Assembly: GCA_900068845.1 (NCBI GenBank) | Contig: CEFQ01000001.1 | Location: 454,410 to 518,409 of the forward strand | Length of the DNA: 64,000 nucleotides | Source of the DNA: Enterobacter ludwigii | GTDB taxonomy: Bacteria > Pseudomonadota > Gammaproteobacteria > Enterobacterales > Enterobacteriaceae | Reading direction: 5' to 3' | Part shown: in pieces, positions 23,816-33,571 of the stretch | Layout: every line of letters begins with the position of its first letter | How positions within the stretch are numbered: the first letter of the stretch is position 1 | Program-made: the position numbers and the translations under genes | Notes under the pieces: generated by a model | Databases searched by the model: none | The model's input: the letters and a program-made list of their open reading frames with translations, nothing else | What the model was told of the DNA's origin: nothing

Positions 23816-25063
23816 TTACCTGTTATTTATGGATTTAAGCTGCAGCAGCGCATAGCTAATTATAATCGACGCCATCAGAATAAACACCGAACTGCTTTGA
23901 ATCCATACCGTATCTGTCAAACCAAATAAAATCAGGGAAGCAGGAAGCAGTAGGATATCCCATGCCCGACGATGTATGGCTGTCAAAATCAAACCCAGAT
24001 AAAAAATAATCAGAGAAACTGCACCCGCGATACCTTGTAGTGAAAGGGTTTCCAGGAAGTCATCATGCAAGTGATACATCACATTTTTATACGCTTCGGG
24101 ATTAGCGCGTTCATTCGCTTTAATATAAGCGCGGGCTTTGTCCGTTCTATCATCAGGACTTTGCCCCAGTAAACTCCATGAAACACTGTGATAACCACTT
24201 TTCCAGATCGAGAAACGCGCGCCAATAGAGGTATCATTATTTTTTTGATAACTGTCTATCTCGTTCTGAATATTGTCCAATCGATGCATAATCGAGCTTG
24301 GCATGAAGTACAAACCACCGGCAATAAGCAGCACTAACATCACCAGCGAATATTTCCCCGCCCAACGATGAACAACATAAAAACATAACAGATATAACAC
24401 GGGCAGCACTAACACAGCCGCACGAGACTCAGTGAGGAACATCAACACCATATTCACCACAAAAATAGCCGTGAACAGCAATATTTGATTGATACGACCA
24501 ACTATCACCTTATTCACAATTAACAGTGCGGTTAACGCCAATGCCGTCATGAGGTATGAAACCGTACCGGCTGAATCTGTGAGTAATCTAATGCGTTGCT
24601 GAGTCTGAGCATGCTCGTAAAAGCCTGCAGCAAGCGTCAGCAGCAGGCCAAAAATTATTAAACACACACTTATCCGCATGACTTTAGCTGAAAGACAGTG
24701 GCGCCACGCAATGAAAAAATAGCTGACAAAAGCAGAGATAATGAACAGCTTTCCGCCCTGAAAATAGTTGTCAACGACATCACTGAAATAAGCATCGGCA
24801 TAAATACGCGACCAAATGACCCTGACCAAACCCAACAGTAAAATGGGAATGGCGACTAGCAGAGCACACTTATCCAAAATGATTTTTCTTTTTACGCCCT
24901 GAGCAAGCAAAAAAAACAGGGTTAAATAACCCACCAAATAGAATGTTTTCTTAGGATACGCGGGGACAACTAATGAGGTCGCAAACGCCATTGTTAGCAA
25001 CAGAAAACAAAGCTGATAAACGTTACTTTCGTTTAGCAGAGGCTTAATACGTAAAGTCCGCAC
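23816..25063 (-). CDS. O-antigen ligase/polymerase-like membrane protein (Wzy_C/WaaL family)
   Basis: The 415-residue protein has about ten to eleven hydrophobic helices and, between the later ones, a large periplasmic loop with ARFSIWKSGYHSVSWSLLGQ and HDDFLETLSLQGIAG near residues 285-340, the pattern of WaaL/Wzy_C proteins with their conserved Arg and His. WaaL joins O-polysaccharide to lipid A-core; related proteins ligate sugars to pilin or polymerise polysaccharide. The start is a GTG directly abutting the GT8 stop, so the two genes are coupled. Base composition is A+T-rich. Ligase versus polymerase cannot be separated by sequence alone. Confidence 0.85.
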   Translation of the reverse strand: MRTLRIKPLLNESNVYQLCFLLLTMAFATSLVVPAYPKKTFYLVGYLTLFFLLAQGVKRKIILDKCALLVAIPILLLGLVRVIWSRIYADAYFSDVVDNYFQGGKLFIISAFVSYFFIAWRHCLSAKVMRISVCLIIFGLLLTLAAGFYEHAQTQQRIRLLTDSAGTVSYLMTALALTALLIVNKVIVGRINQILLFTAIFVVNMVLMFLTESRAAVLVLPVLYLLCFYVVHRWAGKYSLVMLVLLIAGGLYFMPSSIMHRLDNIQNEIDSYQKNNDTSIGARFSIWKSGYHSVSWSLLGQSPDDRTDKARAYIKANERANPEAYKNVMYHLHDDFLETLSLQGIAGAVSLIIFYLGLILTAIHRRAWDILLLPASLILFGLTDTVWIQSSSVFILMASIIISYALLQLKSINNR

Positions 25064-26032
25064 TCAAAAATACCTCATTTTAAAATACTTAATGCGCCAA
25101 TAGAGTGCCCGAACCCGTTGATGGCTACGGAACAGAAATTTGTACATTCTCTTTGCTTGCTGAGCATTTTTAGGGGTTTCAAAAGGAATATCGGCTAACG
25201 GAGAAATCTGATAAAGATCGCGATAGTAATGGCCAACGTATTGTTGATTCCATTGTTGCCAGGGTTTATCGGCACCCGCGTAATGTAATAAGCAGGTATC
25301 TTTTGGCACATCCTGCGTATAACCTTCATCATCGTGTGAGAGCATGTTGATAGTATTGAAGCGCGCTTCAGTAAATATCACACGATCCTCAAGCAAGGTG
25401 TTTAATGCATCCTGATCAAGATACTGGAAATGTTTTCCCTTTTCGCTGAGCAAACAGAAAGCACGTTCACTTACCTGCTCTCGGTTCCATTTTTGAACAT
25501 CCATGAACATCATGCCAGCATTAAAATAGCGTTTTCCACGCAGCCCAATATTTTCAGCCAACTGAGGTTGCAGTGCTCCAATTTCACCAACCACCAGCGC
25601 AATCACCTCAGGTGGCATAGTAATCTGCCATAATTCGTCAATAGGATTCAGACAAACCATATCCGCATCGAGATAGAGAAGTGTATCAGCATGATGCAAT
25701 ATTAGCGGCGCGAGAAAACGATAGTAGGTCGCGCGGGTGAACAACTCTGTGGTATGAAAGGCGCTAAACAGACTATCCTGAATATGATGCAGTGTTAATC
25801 CATGTGGCGATCCGGCAAATATTTTTTCCAGATGCGCAATATTAATCGCAGATAATTCTGAAGAGATAAGATGAAAGTGATAACGGCCATCACCGGCATG
25901 CTTAATTAACGACATGATGGTAATTAGCGAATGTGCAATGAATTTTCCGTCAACACCAAAAATAATATGCCGGTCGCTTTGAGCGGGAAAAAGGTGCTGA
26001 GAATTTATGGTATTAAGAATGTCTTTATCCAT
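25064..26032 (-). CDS. Glycosyltransferase family 8 (LPS core glycosyltransferase-like)
   Basis: The 322-residue product is a GT8 retaining transferase, like WaaI/WaaJ/WaaO that add glucose or galactose to the LPS outer core. The catalytic DXD is in LLYLDADMVCLNPIDEL near residue 110, and IIFGVDGKFIAHSLITIMSL near 20 is the usual donor-site start; YFNAGMMFMDVQKW near 165 and LDQDALNTLL near 200 are family blocks. I chose the ATG at 26032, with GGAG 11 bases upstream; frames from 26059 or a TTG at 26089 are alternatives. It sits upstream of the ligase-like gene, so both likely modify LPS or another surface glycan. Confidence 0.88.
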   Translation of the reverse strand: MDKDILNTINSQHLFPAQSDRHIIFGVDGKFIAHSLITIMSLIKHAGDGRYHFHLISSELSAINIAHLEKIFAGSPHGLTLHHIQDSLFSAFHTTELFTRATYYRFLAPLILHHADTLLYLDADMVCLNPIDELWQITMPPEVIALVVGEIGALQPQLAENIGLRGKRYFNAGMMFMDVQKWNREQVSERAFCLLSEKGKHFQYLDQDALNTLLEDRVIFTEARFNTINMLSHDDEGYTQDVPKDTCLLHYAGADKPWQQWNQQYVGHYYRDLYQISPLADIPFETPKNAQQAKRMYKFLFRSHQRVRALYWRIKYFKMRYF

Positions 26033-26233
26033 CCTGCACTTTTCTCCGGTAGAACGCATGCGTTCTGTCAATGCATCTAGCCTGAACAATGATTAACCAG
26101 GGATGATTCTGGTTGCTGCCGGAGTTTATCAGTCAGAGTTTGGCAAATAAAGCGAAGCGGCCAGGGAACAATTCTGCTTTTAAGTGTAAATCTCCCCTGC
26201 TAACCGAGCAAAAGTGAGAAGAAACGATCGCGA

Positions 26234-27139
26234 TTACAACGCCATCTGCAAAAAATTCACAAACGCACTAATCCGCGCCGGCAGCTGACGCTGAGACTGC
26301 CAGACGGCAAAAATATCGCCGTCGGGTGCCGTCCACTCTGGTAGTACATGGAGCAATTCACCACGCTTGATGCTGTGCTGTGCATCCCACCATGAACGCA
26401 GCAGAATGCCATGCCCATCCAACGCCATTTGCATCGCCACTTCACCATCGTTGGTGATGAAACTGCCGCGTACCTTTTGCGTAAGCTGCTGCGTGCCATC
26501 GCCTAAACGCCACAGCGCAAAGTCACCGTCAAATTGTCTTAACAGAATACAGTTGTGCTGCGCCAGCGCCGCGATATTGTCCGGCAAGCCGTGGCGCGTG
26601 GCGTAATCCGGCGAGCAGCACAGCACGCGCGGATTAGTCCGCAGCTTGCGTGCAATGAGCCGCGCATCCGGCGGTTCACCGATACGGATATCAATGTCCA
26701 CGCGCGCATCAAGAAAATTGAGCGGCTGACTGCTGAGCTGCAAACTGATGGCCAGTTCGGGATGCAGCGTGGCAAAGCGCGACACGCACGGTGCGACATG
26801 ACGCCGACCAAAGCCGAAAGAGGCGTTGATGTTGAGCGAGCCGCGCAGCACCGACGTTTGGCTGCTAACCGCTTCTTCCAGCTCCGCCAGCTGGTCGAGC
26901 AACGGACGCGCGCCATCGAGATAACGTTTGCCCTCCGCCGTCAGCTCTAGCCGCCGCGTGGTGCGCTTCAGCAACTGCACGCCCAACCGCTGCTCAAGCT
27001 TACTCAGGCGCTTACTCACCGCCGGTAACGATAAGCCGAGTTCGCGTGCGGCGGCGGTTAAGCTGTCCAGCGCCGCCACGCGCACGAAGAAGGCCAGGTC
27101 GTCGGATGAGGTGCGCGATTCTCTACTTTTATTCAACAT
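26234..27139 (-). CDS. LysR-family regulator, divergent from the D-malate dehydrogenase gene
   Basis: The 301-residue protein has the LysR winged helix at about 15-72 (LTAAARELGLSLPAVSKRLS) and a co-inducer domain. Its N-terminus MLNKSRESRTSSDD precedes the domain. The gene is divergent from the D-malate/tartrate dehydrogenase gene with an 84-base shared region, the same layout as dmlR/dmlA in E. coli, so it is likely the activator that responds to D-malate, L-tartrate or a similar acid. The inducer is inferred from the neighbour. Confidence 0.88.
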   Translation of the reverse strand: MLNKSRESRTSSDDLAFFVRVAALDSLTAAARELGLSLPAVSKRLSKLEQRLGVQLLKRTTRRLELTAEGKRYLDGARPLLDQLAELEEAVSSQTSVLRGSLNINASFGFGRRHVAPCVSRFATLHPELAISLQLSSQPLNFLDARVDIDIRIGEPPDARLIARKLRTNPRVLCCSPDYATRHGLPDNIAALAQHNCILLRQFDGDFALWRLGDGTQQLTQKVRGSFITNDGEVAMQMALDGHGILLRSWWDAQHSIKRGELLHVLPEWTAPDGDIFAVWQSQRQLPARISAFVNFLQMAL

Positions 27140-27223
27140 TGGCTTATCGCTCAGGCTAATTATTTCCTACAGATGCATGGTTATACTGCTTTCAGAACAT
27201 CAACAGCAACCTGCGAGAACCCT

Positions 27224-28294
27224 ATGAGCGGCAAAACCTATAAAATCGCCGTCATCCCTGGCGATGGCATTGGCAAAGAAGTGATGCCGGAAGGCATCCG
27301 CGTGATGGATGCAGCGGCAAAGAAATTTGATATTGCACTGGAGTGGCAATGGTTTGATTTCGCCAGCGCCGAATATTGGCAGCAGCACGGCAAAATGCTG
27401 CCCGACGACTGGTTCGCAACGTTAAGCCAGTTTGATGCGATCTACTTTGGCGCGGTGGGATGGCCGGATGTGGTGCCGGATCATGTGTCGCTGTGGGGAT
27501 CGCTGCTGCAGTTCCGTCGCGAGTTTGATCAGTACGTCAACCTGCGCCCGGTACGTCTGATGCCAGGCGTGAAAGCGCCGCTGGCGAATCGTCAGCCAGG
27601 CGATATCGATTTCTACGTGGTACGAGAAAATACCGAAGGCGAATATTCGTCGGTGGGCGGCACCATGTTCCCCGGCACCGATCGTGAAGTGGTGATTCAG
27701 GAAACGGTCATGACGCGAGTCGGCGTTGATCGCATTCTGAAATTTGCCTACGAACTGGCGCAGAAGCGGCCGAAGAAACACCTTACTTCCGCCACCAAAT
27801 CCAACGGCATTGCCATTACCATGCCGTATTGGGACAGTCGCGTGGAAGCCATGGCGCCAGGCTATCCCGAAGTGAAAGTCGATAAATATCATATCGATAT
27901 TCTTACCGCCAATTTCGTGCTGCATCCGGACTGGTTCGATGTGGTGGTCGCCAGCAACCTGTTTGGCGATATTCTGTCGGATCTCGGTCCGGCGTGTACC
28001 GGCACCATCGGTATCGCGCCATCGGCCAACATTAACCCGGAAGGCAAATTCCCCAGCCTGTTCGAGCCGGTGCACGGTTCGGCACCCGATATCGCCGGCA
28101 AAGGCGTGGCTAATCCGATCGGCCAGATTTGGTGTGGCGCGATGATGCTGGAGCATCTGGGTTATGCCGAAGCCGGTGCAGCGGTGCTGGACGCCATCGA
28201 GCGCACGCTGGCGGCGGGCAACAGCTTGACGCGCGACCTCGGCGGCAGCGCTTCAACCGAAGAGCTGGGCGCGGCGATCGCGGCTGCGTTGTAA
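27224..28294 (+). CDS. D-malate / tartrate dehydrogenase (isopropylmalate dehydrogenase family)
   Basis: The 356-residue enzyme belongs to the beta-decarboxylating dehydrogenase family. Visible motifs: IPGDGIGKEVMPEG near residue 10, the substrate arginines in LLQFRREFDQYVNLRP near 92, the Asp pair in SNLFGDILSDLG near 245, and EPVHGSAPDIAGKG near 280 where NAD specificity is set. The wording of these motifs matches tartrate dehydrogenase/DmlA rather than LeuB. It oxidises and decarboxylates D-malate to pyruvate and CO2 with NAD and Mn2+. ATG at 27224 is supported by GAGAA upstream. An 84-base divergent region with the LysR gene holds the control sites. Confidence 0.9.
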   Translation: MSGKTYKIAVIPGDGIGKEVMPEGIRVMDAAAKKFDIALEWQWFDFASAEYWQQHGKMLPDDWFATLSQFDAIYFGAVGWPDVVPDHVSLWGSLLQFRREFDQYVNLRPVRLMPGVKAPLANRQPGDIDFYVVRENTEGEYSSVGGTMFPGTDREVVIQETVMTRVGVDRILKFAYELAQKRPKKHLTSATKSNGIAITMPYWDSRVEAMAPGYPEVKVDKYHIDILTANFVLHPDWFDVVVASNLFGDILSDLGPACTGTIGIAPSANINPEGKFPSLFEPVHGSAPDIAGKGVANPIGQIWCGAMMLEHLGYAEAGAAVLDAIERTLAAGNSLTRDLGGSASTEELGAAIAAAL

Positions 28295-28331
28295 TGTTTT
28301 TTGATTAATCCGCGCGGAAAAATTATTACCT

Positions 28332-28427
28332 GCACGCACCGTAGCGGCGCAATTTATTGCGCAATGCCTGAATGGGCACGGTGCTGGCATCAAGACGCGC
28401 GATAAATCGCGCCGCTACGGTGCGTGC
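28332..28427. repeat. Composite REP element with 19-bp perfect inverted arms
   Basis: GCACGCACCGTAGCGGCGC (28332-28350) and its exact complement at 28409-28427 enclose internal palindromic arms (AATTTATTGCGC, CGCGATAAATCGC) and a spacer reading GGGCACGGTGCTGGCATCAA. The arms and spacer resemble the element at 49120-49199. Confidence 0.8.
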
Positions 28428-28460
28428 GGTTGACAGAGAAACGGTGCTACAAATTTAATC

Positions 28461-29789
28461 CTACAAAATCTGCACCGTTTCCGCATGCCAGCCGTGCGGT
28501 AGCGGTTGCGGACGGGCGATCACCACGTTGTGCAGCTGAAGATTCTCCACCCCGCGAGCAAATACGCCCGGCAAGCCATGCGGATACGCGGCAACGCCAT
28601 AGGCTAAGCCGGATGCGCTATCCAGTTTATACGCATTGTCCAATCCCATGCCGGTCGGTGATTCCGGATTACACGGCGGGCGCACATCGTAATGTCCCTG
28701 CTCTGCCTCTTCCGCGACCACCTGGCACAACTGCACATTTGCCAGCATCACATCACGAATCTGTCCTGGCTGCTCAGCATGCAGGTTAATTGCCCCTTCC
28801 ATCACACCGCTAACGTTGCTGAACTGCAGCTGTTCAATGCGACCTGGCGCTATCGCCGGATCGCGCGCCCGCACCGAGACAAACAGCGCATCGGCTTTGC
28901 CCCAATGGCAGGGCGGCGCGTGGCGACAGGCCAGCGTAATATTGCTAAACAGCAAACGGCGGAACTGGCCGCCATCACGTGATAGCAAGCCAATCGCACG
29001 GTTGGAATCAAAGATGGTACAGCCGGAAACGGTGACATCTTCTATATCATCAAAGGTTTCGGTACCCATTTTGAACGCGCAGCTATAAGAACGCAGCTGG
29101 CAGTTGCTGATCATGATTTGTCGTGCGGCACGCCGCAGATGCGCGGGTTTATTGGTGGTTTTAATGCAGATGGCGTCATCGGCAGCGCTGAGATAGCTGT
29201 TACTCACGAACACCGCCTCGCAGCTATCGATATCCAGCGCATCGGTGTTCGGCATGCTCATGCTGTTATCAATGGTGAGATGATCGACATGCACATGGCG
29301 GCAACTCACCAGATGCACCGTCCACATCGGTGCCTGAATAATGGTGAAATCTTCCAGCGTCACCTGCTCGCAATCCTCAAACACCACGATGCGCGGACGC
29401 AGAGGACGCGGCAGGCGATAACCTTGCTCATCCTTTTCAGCGGCAAACCAGGCCTCGCCGTTACCATCAATTACCCCTTTACCACTGATGCGAATATTGC
29501 GCTGACCACAGGCATAGAGCAGCACATGTTGCGACAGCTCAGCCTGGCTCTGCGCCAGCTGCTGCTGATAATCCTCAACGCGCGAGCTAGCGAGCAGCGT
29601 GGCCCCCGCTTCAAGATGCAAATGGATGTTGGAACCCAGCGTGAGCGTGCCGAGATGATAGCGACCAGGTGGTACTGATAAGGTGCCGCCGCCGCGCGAC
29701 GCCAGATGATCTAAAGCGCGCTGGAAGCAGTAAGTATCGAGCGTTTCGCCATCGGCGATGGGATAGAAATCAGCCAGTGAAACGTGCAT
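28461..29789 (-). CDS. Glycoside hydrolase family 28 protein, no signal peptide
   Basis: The 442-residue product is a right-handed beta-helix of the GH28 polygalacturonase family. NTD (181-183) and the Asp pair of the AADD block (204-205) match the catalytic aspartates, but the canonical GHG and RIK motifs are not evident; where they are expected the sequence reads KMGTET and IGLLSRDGG. The N-terminus has no signal peptide, so the enzyme should act on imported oligosaccharides in the cytoplasm. GGAG precedes the ATG. It is on the same strand as, and downstream of, an ABC importer, 164 bases after the last permease. Substrate may be a decorated galacturonide or an unrelated glycoside; I cannot decide which. 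Confidence 0.85.
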   Translation of the reverse strand: MHVSLADFYPIADGETLDTYCFQRALDHLASRGGGTLSVPPGRYHLGTLTLGSNIHLHLEAGATLLASSRVEDYQQQLAQSQAELSQHVLLYACGQRNIRISGKGVIDGNGEAWFAAEKDEQGYRLPRPLRPRIVVFEDCEQVTLEDFTIIQAPMWTVHLVSCRHVHVDHLTIDNSMSMPNTDALDIDSCEAVFVSNSYLSAADDAICIKTTNKPAHLRRAARQIMISNCQLRSYSCAFKMGTETFDDIEDVTVSGCTIFDSNRAIGLLSRDGGQFRRLLFSNITLACRHAPPCHWGKADALFVSVRARDPAIAPGRIEQLQFSNVSGVMEGAINLHAEQPGQIRDVMLANVQLCQVVAEEAEQGHYDVRPPCNPESPTGMGLDNAYKLDSASGLAYGVAAYPHGLPGVFARGVENLQLHNVVIARPQPLPHGWHAETVQIL

Positions 29790-29953
29790 GCAGTTCTCCT
29801 GAATAGCGGCGATGCGCTATTGCAGCACGCGCCGCACGACCAAACCTTTTGCTGATGGACAACCCATGGCGTAATGCAGATCAGTTACGACATGAAGATC
29901 GACACCACAGAACGCACGTGCCGTCGCGGTTGATCAGCATCATGGGCGACCAA

Positions 29954-30769
29954 CTACTTAACCGCGCCTTCGGTGACACCGCTGATAAATTTGCGCTGGA
30001 ACACCAGGAACACCGCCACCAGCGGCAAGATGACAATCATCGCCCCCGCCATCAATACCGGAATATCGATGGTGTTTTTGTTCTGGAAAAACATCATGCC
30101 GATTGGCAAGGTGCGCAACTCATCTTTATTCACCAAAATCAGCGGGATCAGGAACTCGTTCCACGTCCAGATAAACAGCAACAGCGCCAGTGTTGATAAC
30201 GTCGGCCAAATCGCCGGCACCAGCAAGCCCCAAAGAATTTTACGGCGCGATGCACCATCCATCACCGCCGCTTCCACCAGCTCGCGCGGCACCTGCTGCA
30301 GCGCGGTGGCGATCATCAGCGTGGTGAACGGCAGCGATAAGGCGATTTGCGGCAGAATCAGCGCCAGATAGGTGTTGGTGAGCCCCATCCAGCGCAGCTC
30401 GTGATACAGCGGAATAATAAAGGCTTCACTCGGCAGCACCATGCCAAGACCCAGCAGCGCGGCAACGACCGTTTTGCCGGGGATCTTCAGCCAGGCAAAA
30501 CCGAATCCCGCCAGAATGCCGAGCAGGACGCTGCAGATCACCACCGGAATCACCACCAGCACCGAGTTCATGAAGTAGACGTTGAAATGTCCCTGCTGCC
30601 ACGCGGTGACGTAGTTTTTAAAATTAAGCGAAGAGGGCAAAGTGAACACGCCCTGAAACAGCTCCATCTGGGTTTTGAACGACGTCATTAGCGCCATTAA
30701 AAATGGCAGAATGGTCATCAGCGCCACAATCCAGATCAGCGCGCGTGGGGCAAAAGGCGTGCCGCGCAT
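29954..30769 (-). CDS. Carbohydrate ABC transporter permease, MalG type
   Basis: The 271-residue inner-membrane protein has six predicted helices and the EAA loop EAAVMDGASRRKILWGLLVP near residue 180, which docks on the ATPase. I chose ATG 30769, which shares a base with the upstream permease's TGA and has GGGAG 8 bases before it; an in-frame ATG at 30790 is possible. With the MalF-type partner it forms the channel of a CUT1-family oligosaccharide importer. It is the last transporter gene before the GH28 enzyme gene. Confidence 0.9.
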   Translation of the reverse strand: MRGTPFAPRALIWIVALMTILPFLMALMTSFKTQMELFQGVFTLPSSLNFKNYVTAWQQGHFNVYFMNSVLVVIPVVICSVLLGILAGFGFAWLKIPGKTVVAALLGLGMVLPSEAFIIPLYHELRWMGLTNTYLALILPQIALSLPFTTLMIATALQQVPRELVEAAVMDGASRRKILWGLLVPAIWPTLSTLALLLFIWTWNEFLIPLILVNKDELRTLPIGMMFFQNKNTIDIPVLMAGAMIVILPLVAVFLVFQRKFISGVTEGAVK

Positions 30770-31641
30770 CAGTGACGCTCCCGTAAGCATAAATGAATTA
30801 ATCCATTGATTATCAAAACAATCATCATACTGAACACCGCCACGGCGGAAGCATAGCCGAAGTAGTGCAGGTCAAAGCCCTGCTTATACATAAAGATGTT
30901 GGTCACCATGGTGGAAGTGCCCGGTCCGCCTTGCGTCATTACGTAGACTAAATCGAAGGCTTTCAGGCTGGCGATCACCGTCAGTAGCAGCGCGATACGC
31001 AGTTCGGGACGCAGCGATGGCAGCGTGATGCGCATAAACTTCTGGCGGCGTGATGATCCATCCAAATCGGCCGCTTCCAGCAGCGAGGGATCCATGCGCT
31101 GCAAGCCCGCCATAAACAGCACTAAGCAGAAACCGAAGAAATACCACGTGGCGACAAAGCCGACGGCCGGTAGCGCCCAGGTAAAATCACCCAGCCATGA
31201 CAGCGCCAGCTGGGGCAAACCGACGGCACGCAGGAACTGATCGATCGGACCAAATGCCGGGTTATACAGCCAGCGCCATACCACGCCGAGCACCGCCATC
31301 GGCATGATGTACGGCAGAAAGAAGAGGATCCGCAGCACGCTGCGCTCTTTATTATTGCGCGTCTCATACAGGAAACTGCACAGCAGCAGCCCAACGCCAA
31401 TCGGAAACAGCGTGTAGAACAGCATTAGCAGGGCATTATTACCGAGCGCTACCCAGAATATTGGGTCCTGGAACATGCGCAGATAGTTGCCAATGCCGAT
31501 GAAAATCGGCCATGAGGTACCATCCCATTCGGTAAAGCTGATCCCTAACGAGGCCAACAGCGGCAGCAGCAAAAACACCGCATACACCAGCACTGCGGGC
31601 AGAAGATAAAGCGCATTGCGCCAGGCAGATTTATTCAGCAT
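30769..31641 (-). CDS. Carbohydrate ABC transporter permease, MalF/UgpA type
   Basis: The 290-residue membrane protein begins with a hydrophobic helix (LYLLPAVLVYAVFLLLPLLA) and carries the EAA loop SLLEAADLDGSSRRQKFMRI near residue 203. It has six helices in all, as in UgpA/MsmF-type permeases without the extra MalF domain. It lies between the binding protein gene (60-base gap) and the MalG-type partner (one-base overlap), in one operon. Confidence 0.9.
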   Translation of the reverse strand: MLNKSAWRNALYLLPAVLVYAVFLLLPLLASLGISFTEWDGTSWPIFIGIGNYLRMFQDPIFWVALGNNALLMLFYTLFPIGVGLLLCSFLYETRNNKERSVLRILFFLPYIMPMAVLGVVWRWLYNPAFGPIDQFLRAVGLPQLALSWLGDFTWALPAVGFVATWYFFGFCLVLFMAGLQRMDPSLLEAADLDGSSRRQKFMRITLPSLRPELRIALLLTVIASLKAFDLVYVMTQGGPGTSTMVTNIFMYKQGFDLHYFGYASAVAVFSMMIVLIINGLIHLCLRERH

Positions 31642-31700
31642 AACCGTACTCGCTTGCGGGCCTGTTCGCGGCCCGGCTACTTACACCGGGCCGAACGTCA

Positions 31701-33044
31701 TCAGTGCTTGAGGGTTTTCTGGTAACGTTGATAGTTGTTATCGAAGTTTGCCACCATCTGTTCGGCAGTTTGACGTCCCGCCAATAACAGCTGCACGTTC
31801 TGGTTCAGTTCGGCATTCATGGTTGGCGTGGCCCAGTCGAGATAATGGCCGAGACCATCGTTCTCATTGAGCGCGACCCACACCTGATACGCTTCCGCTA
31901 ATAGCGGATTGTCAGCGGGAATCTGTGCATTTTTGCTGGTGCCGGCAGGCAGAAAGCCGACTTTCAGCCAACGGTTGGCCATCTCGTCTGAGACGATGTA
32001 ATCAATAAATTTCGCTGCTGCATCTTGCTGCGCTTTGTCTTTAGCCGTGCTGGTAATCGAGAACGCCAGATCGGTGCCGCCCACCATCAGCGGATGCTGC
32101 ACACCCTCGCCTGCTGGCATCGCGGCGAAATGCAGATCTTTGTTGTCTTTAAACTGGCCGAGATACCAGGTTCCGCTCACGAGGAATGCGGCCTGACCAT
32201 TCTGGAATAAGGTAGCGGCATCGTCGTGACCAATGCCCTGGAAGCCCGGGAACAGGTAGCCTTTATCGTTCCAGCCTTTCATCAGGTTGGCGGCTTTTAC
32301 CAGCTTGTCGTCTTTGAACGTGCCGCCCACGTCATAAATCAGATCGTCGAGTTTTTTACGGTCGCTGCTCTCAATCTGCGCTTCCCACAAGGTGCTCAGC
32401 AGCTGCTGGCCCATGTTGCCGTCAAGCAGGCCCAACATCATGGGCGGCGTACCGGCAGCTTTGAGTTTTTCCATCGCCTGTTCCAGCTCCGGCAAAGTCT
32501 TGGGTACCGCGACACCGGCTTTATCCAGCAGCGCTTTGTTATAGTACAACCCCACCATCTCACCGAGGCTGGCCACGCCGTACAGTTTGCCGCTGCCAAA
32601 ATCTTGTTTATCTGACCAGCGGTTACGTTTCAGGATCGAATCCGGGAAGCGCGTGCTCCAGCCGTAGGTTTTGGCGTAATCATCCAGCGGCCACAACAGT
32701 TTGTCTTTCACCAGCGAACCCATATCGCCGCCACCCTGATTCACCTGGGCAATCTGCGGGCCATCACCGGCAGTCAACGCCAGTTTAAGTGGAATGCGTG
32801 TGTCTTCGAAGGAGTGCACCGAACGCTGAATCACAATACCGGGATTCTTTTGCTGGAAAGCTTTTACCGCTTCATCCACGGCTTCGGTCTGCTGCGGATA
32901 GTTGTAAATGTCCCATTCATTCAGGGTAACGGCCTGCGCGGCTGCCATGGTCGCACCGAGCAACATCCCGGCGGAGACCAGACGCGACACAGTGCGCAGT
33001 GAGCTTTGCAAACGGGAAGAACGATTGGTTGAATCACACATCAT
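31701..33044 (-). CDS. Carbohydrate ABC transporter substrate-binding protein (family 1)
   Basis: The 447-residue product has a long signal peptide (hydrophobic core around 22-36, ending AQA near 38) and then a CUT1 binding fold: [37 protein letters not shown] and [20 protein letters not shown] are typical blocks. GGAG 8 bases upstream fixes the ATG at 33044; the TTG 15 bases further upstream overlaps that site. It would capture an oligosaccharide in the periplasm for the two permeases downstream. The divergent region up to 33571 separates it from a GNAT gene and the ATPase gene. Confidence 0.9.
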   Translation of the reverse strand: MMCDSTNRSSRLQSSLRTVSRLVSAGMLLGATMAAAQAVTLNEWDIYNYPQQTEAVDEAVKAFQQKNPGIVIQRSVHSFEDTRIPLKLALTAGDGPQIAQVNQGGGDMGSLVKDKLLWPLDDYAKTYGWSTRFPDSILKRNRWSDKQDFGSGKLYGVASLGEMVGLYYNKALLDKAGVAVPKTLPELEQAMEKLKAAGTPPMMLGLLDGNMGQQLLSTLWEAQIESSDRKKLDDLIYDVGGTFKDDKLVKAANLMKGWNDKGYLFPGFQGIGHDDAATLFQNGQAAFLVSGTWYLGQFKDNKDLHFAAMPAGEGVQHPLMVGGTDLAFSITSTAKDKAQQDAAAKFIDYIVSDEMANRWLKVGFLPAGTSKNAQIPADNPLLAEAYQVWVALNENDGLGHYLDWATPTMNAELNQNVQLLLAGRQTAEQMVANFDNNYQRYQKTLKH

Positions 33045-33571
33045 GCTCGGTTTCTCCAACAGATGACTGGCATCCCTTCATCTCAACACCTGCGATTCCT
33101 GGCAGGTTGATTCAGCGGCAACAACGCACATAATTCATACTTACTTTATGCACAAAAGAAAGTCAAACATCGTCACTGCGGAATTTTTGCTCTGTGATAC
33201 AGTGCAAAGAGTAAGAAGAAAAGCCCCCTGAGTAGCAGAGGATGCTGTGAACAGCGCCGCAAACCAGATAGCTCCGGGATTAAAGCGCGACCTTCAGTAT
33301 AAATCACCCAGGCGAATAACGTGCTTTAACTTGCTGATAGAGCATATGAAAATCCTATAGCTCAGCGAATAGCATCAGGACATTGGCGGTGCTCGACGGT
33401 CAACAGCCCTTAGCAGCGGGCATTCTGCGCGGGTTGATGAGGCGCTCAGTCATGCTTTGTGGTGATAGTTCGCATCAGCTTTGTGCGCCAGCGCAATTAT
33501 TACACCTTGAAAACTAAGTCGGCTTTCTTTACCGTAAAATCTGTTCATCTCCTGACCACAGAGGCTCCACC
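33045..33571. other. Divergent regulatory region, no gene seen
   Basis: These 527 bases separate the binding-protein gene from the GNAT-ATPase pair and must contain promoters in both directions. No believable coding frame or perfect operator is visible. A partial CRP-like word, TGTGATACAGTGCAAAG, lies near 33192-33208, but only its left half matches the consensus. Confidence 0.5.

Noticed and set aside
33192-33208. CRP site in the 33045-33571 divergent region
   Set aside because: Only the left half (TGTGA) fits; the right half GCAAA does not match TCACA, so it is mentioned only as a weak hint.
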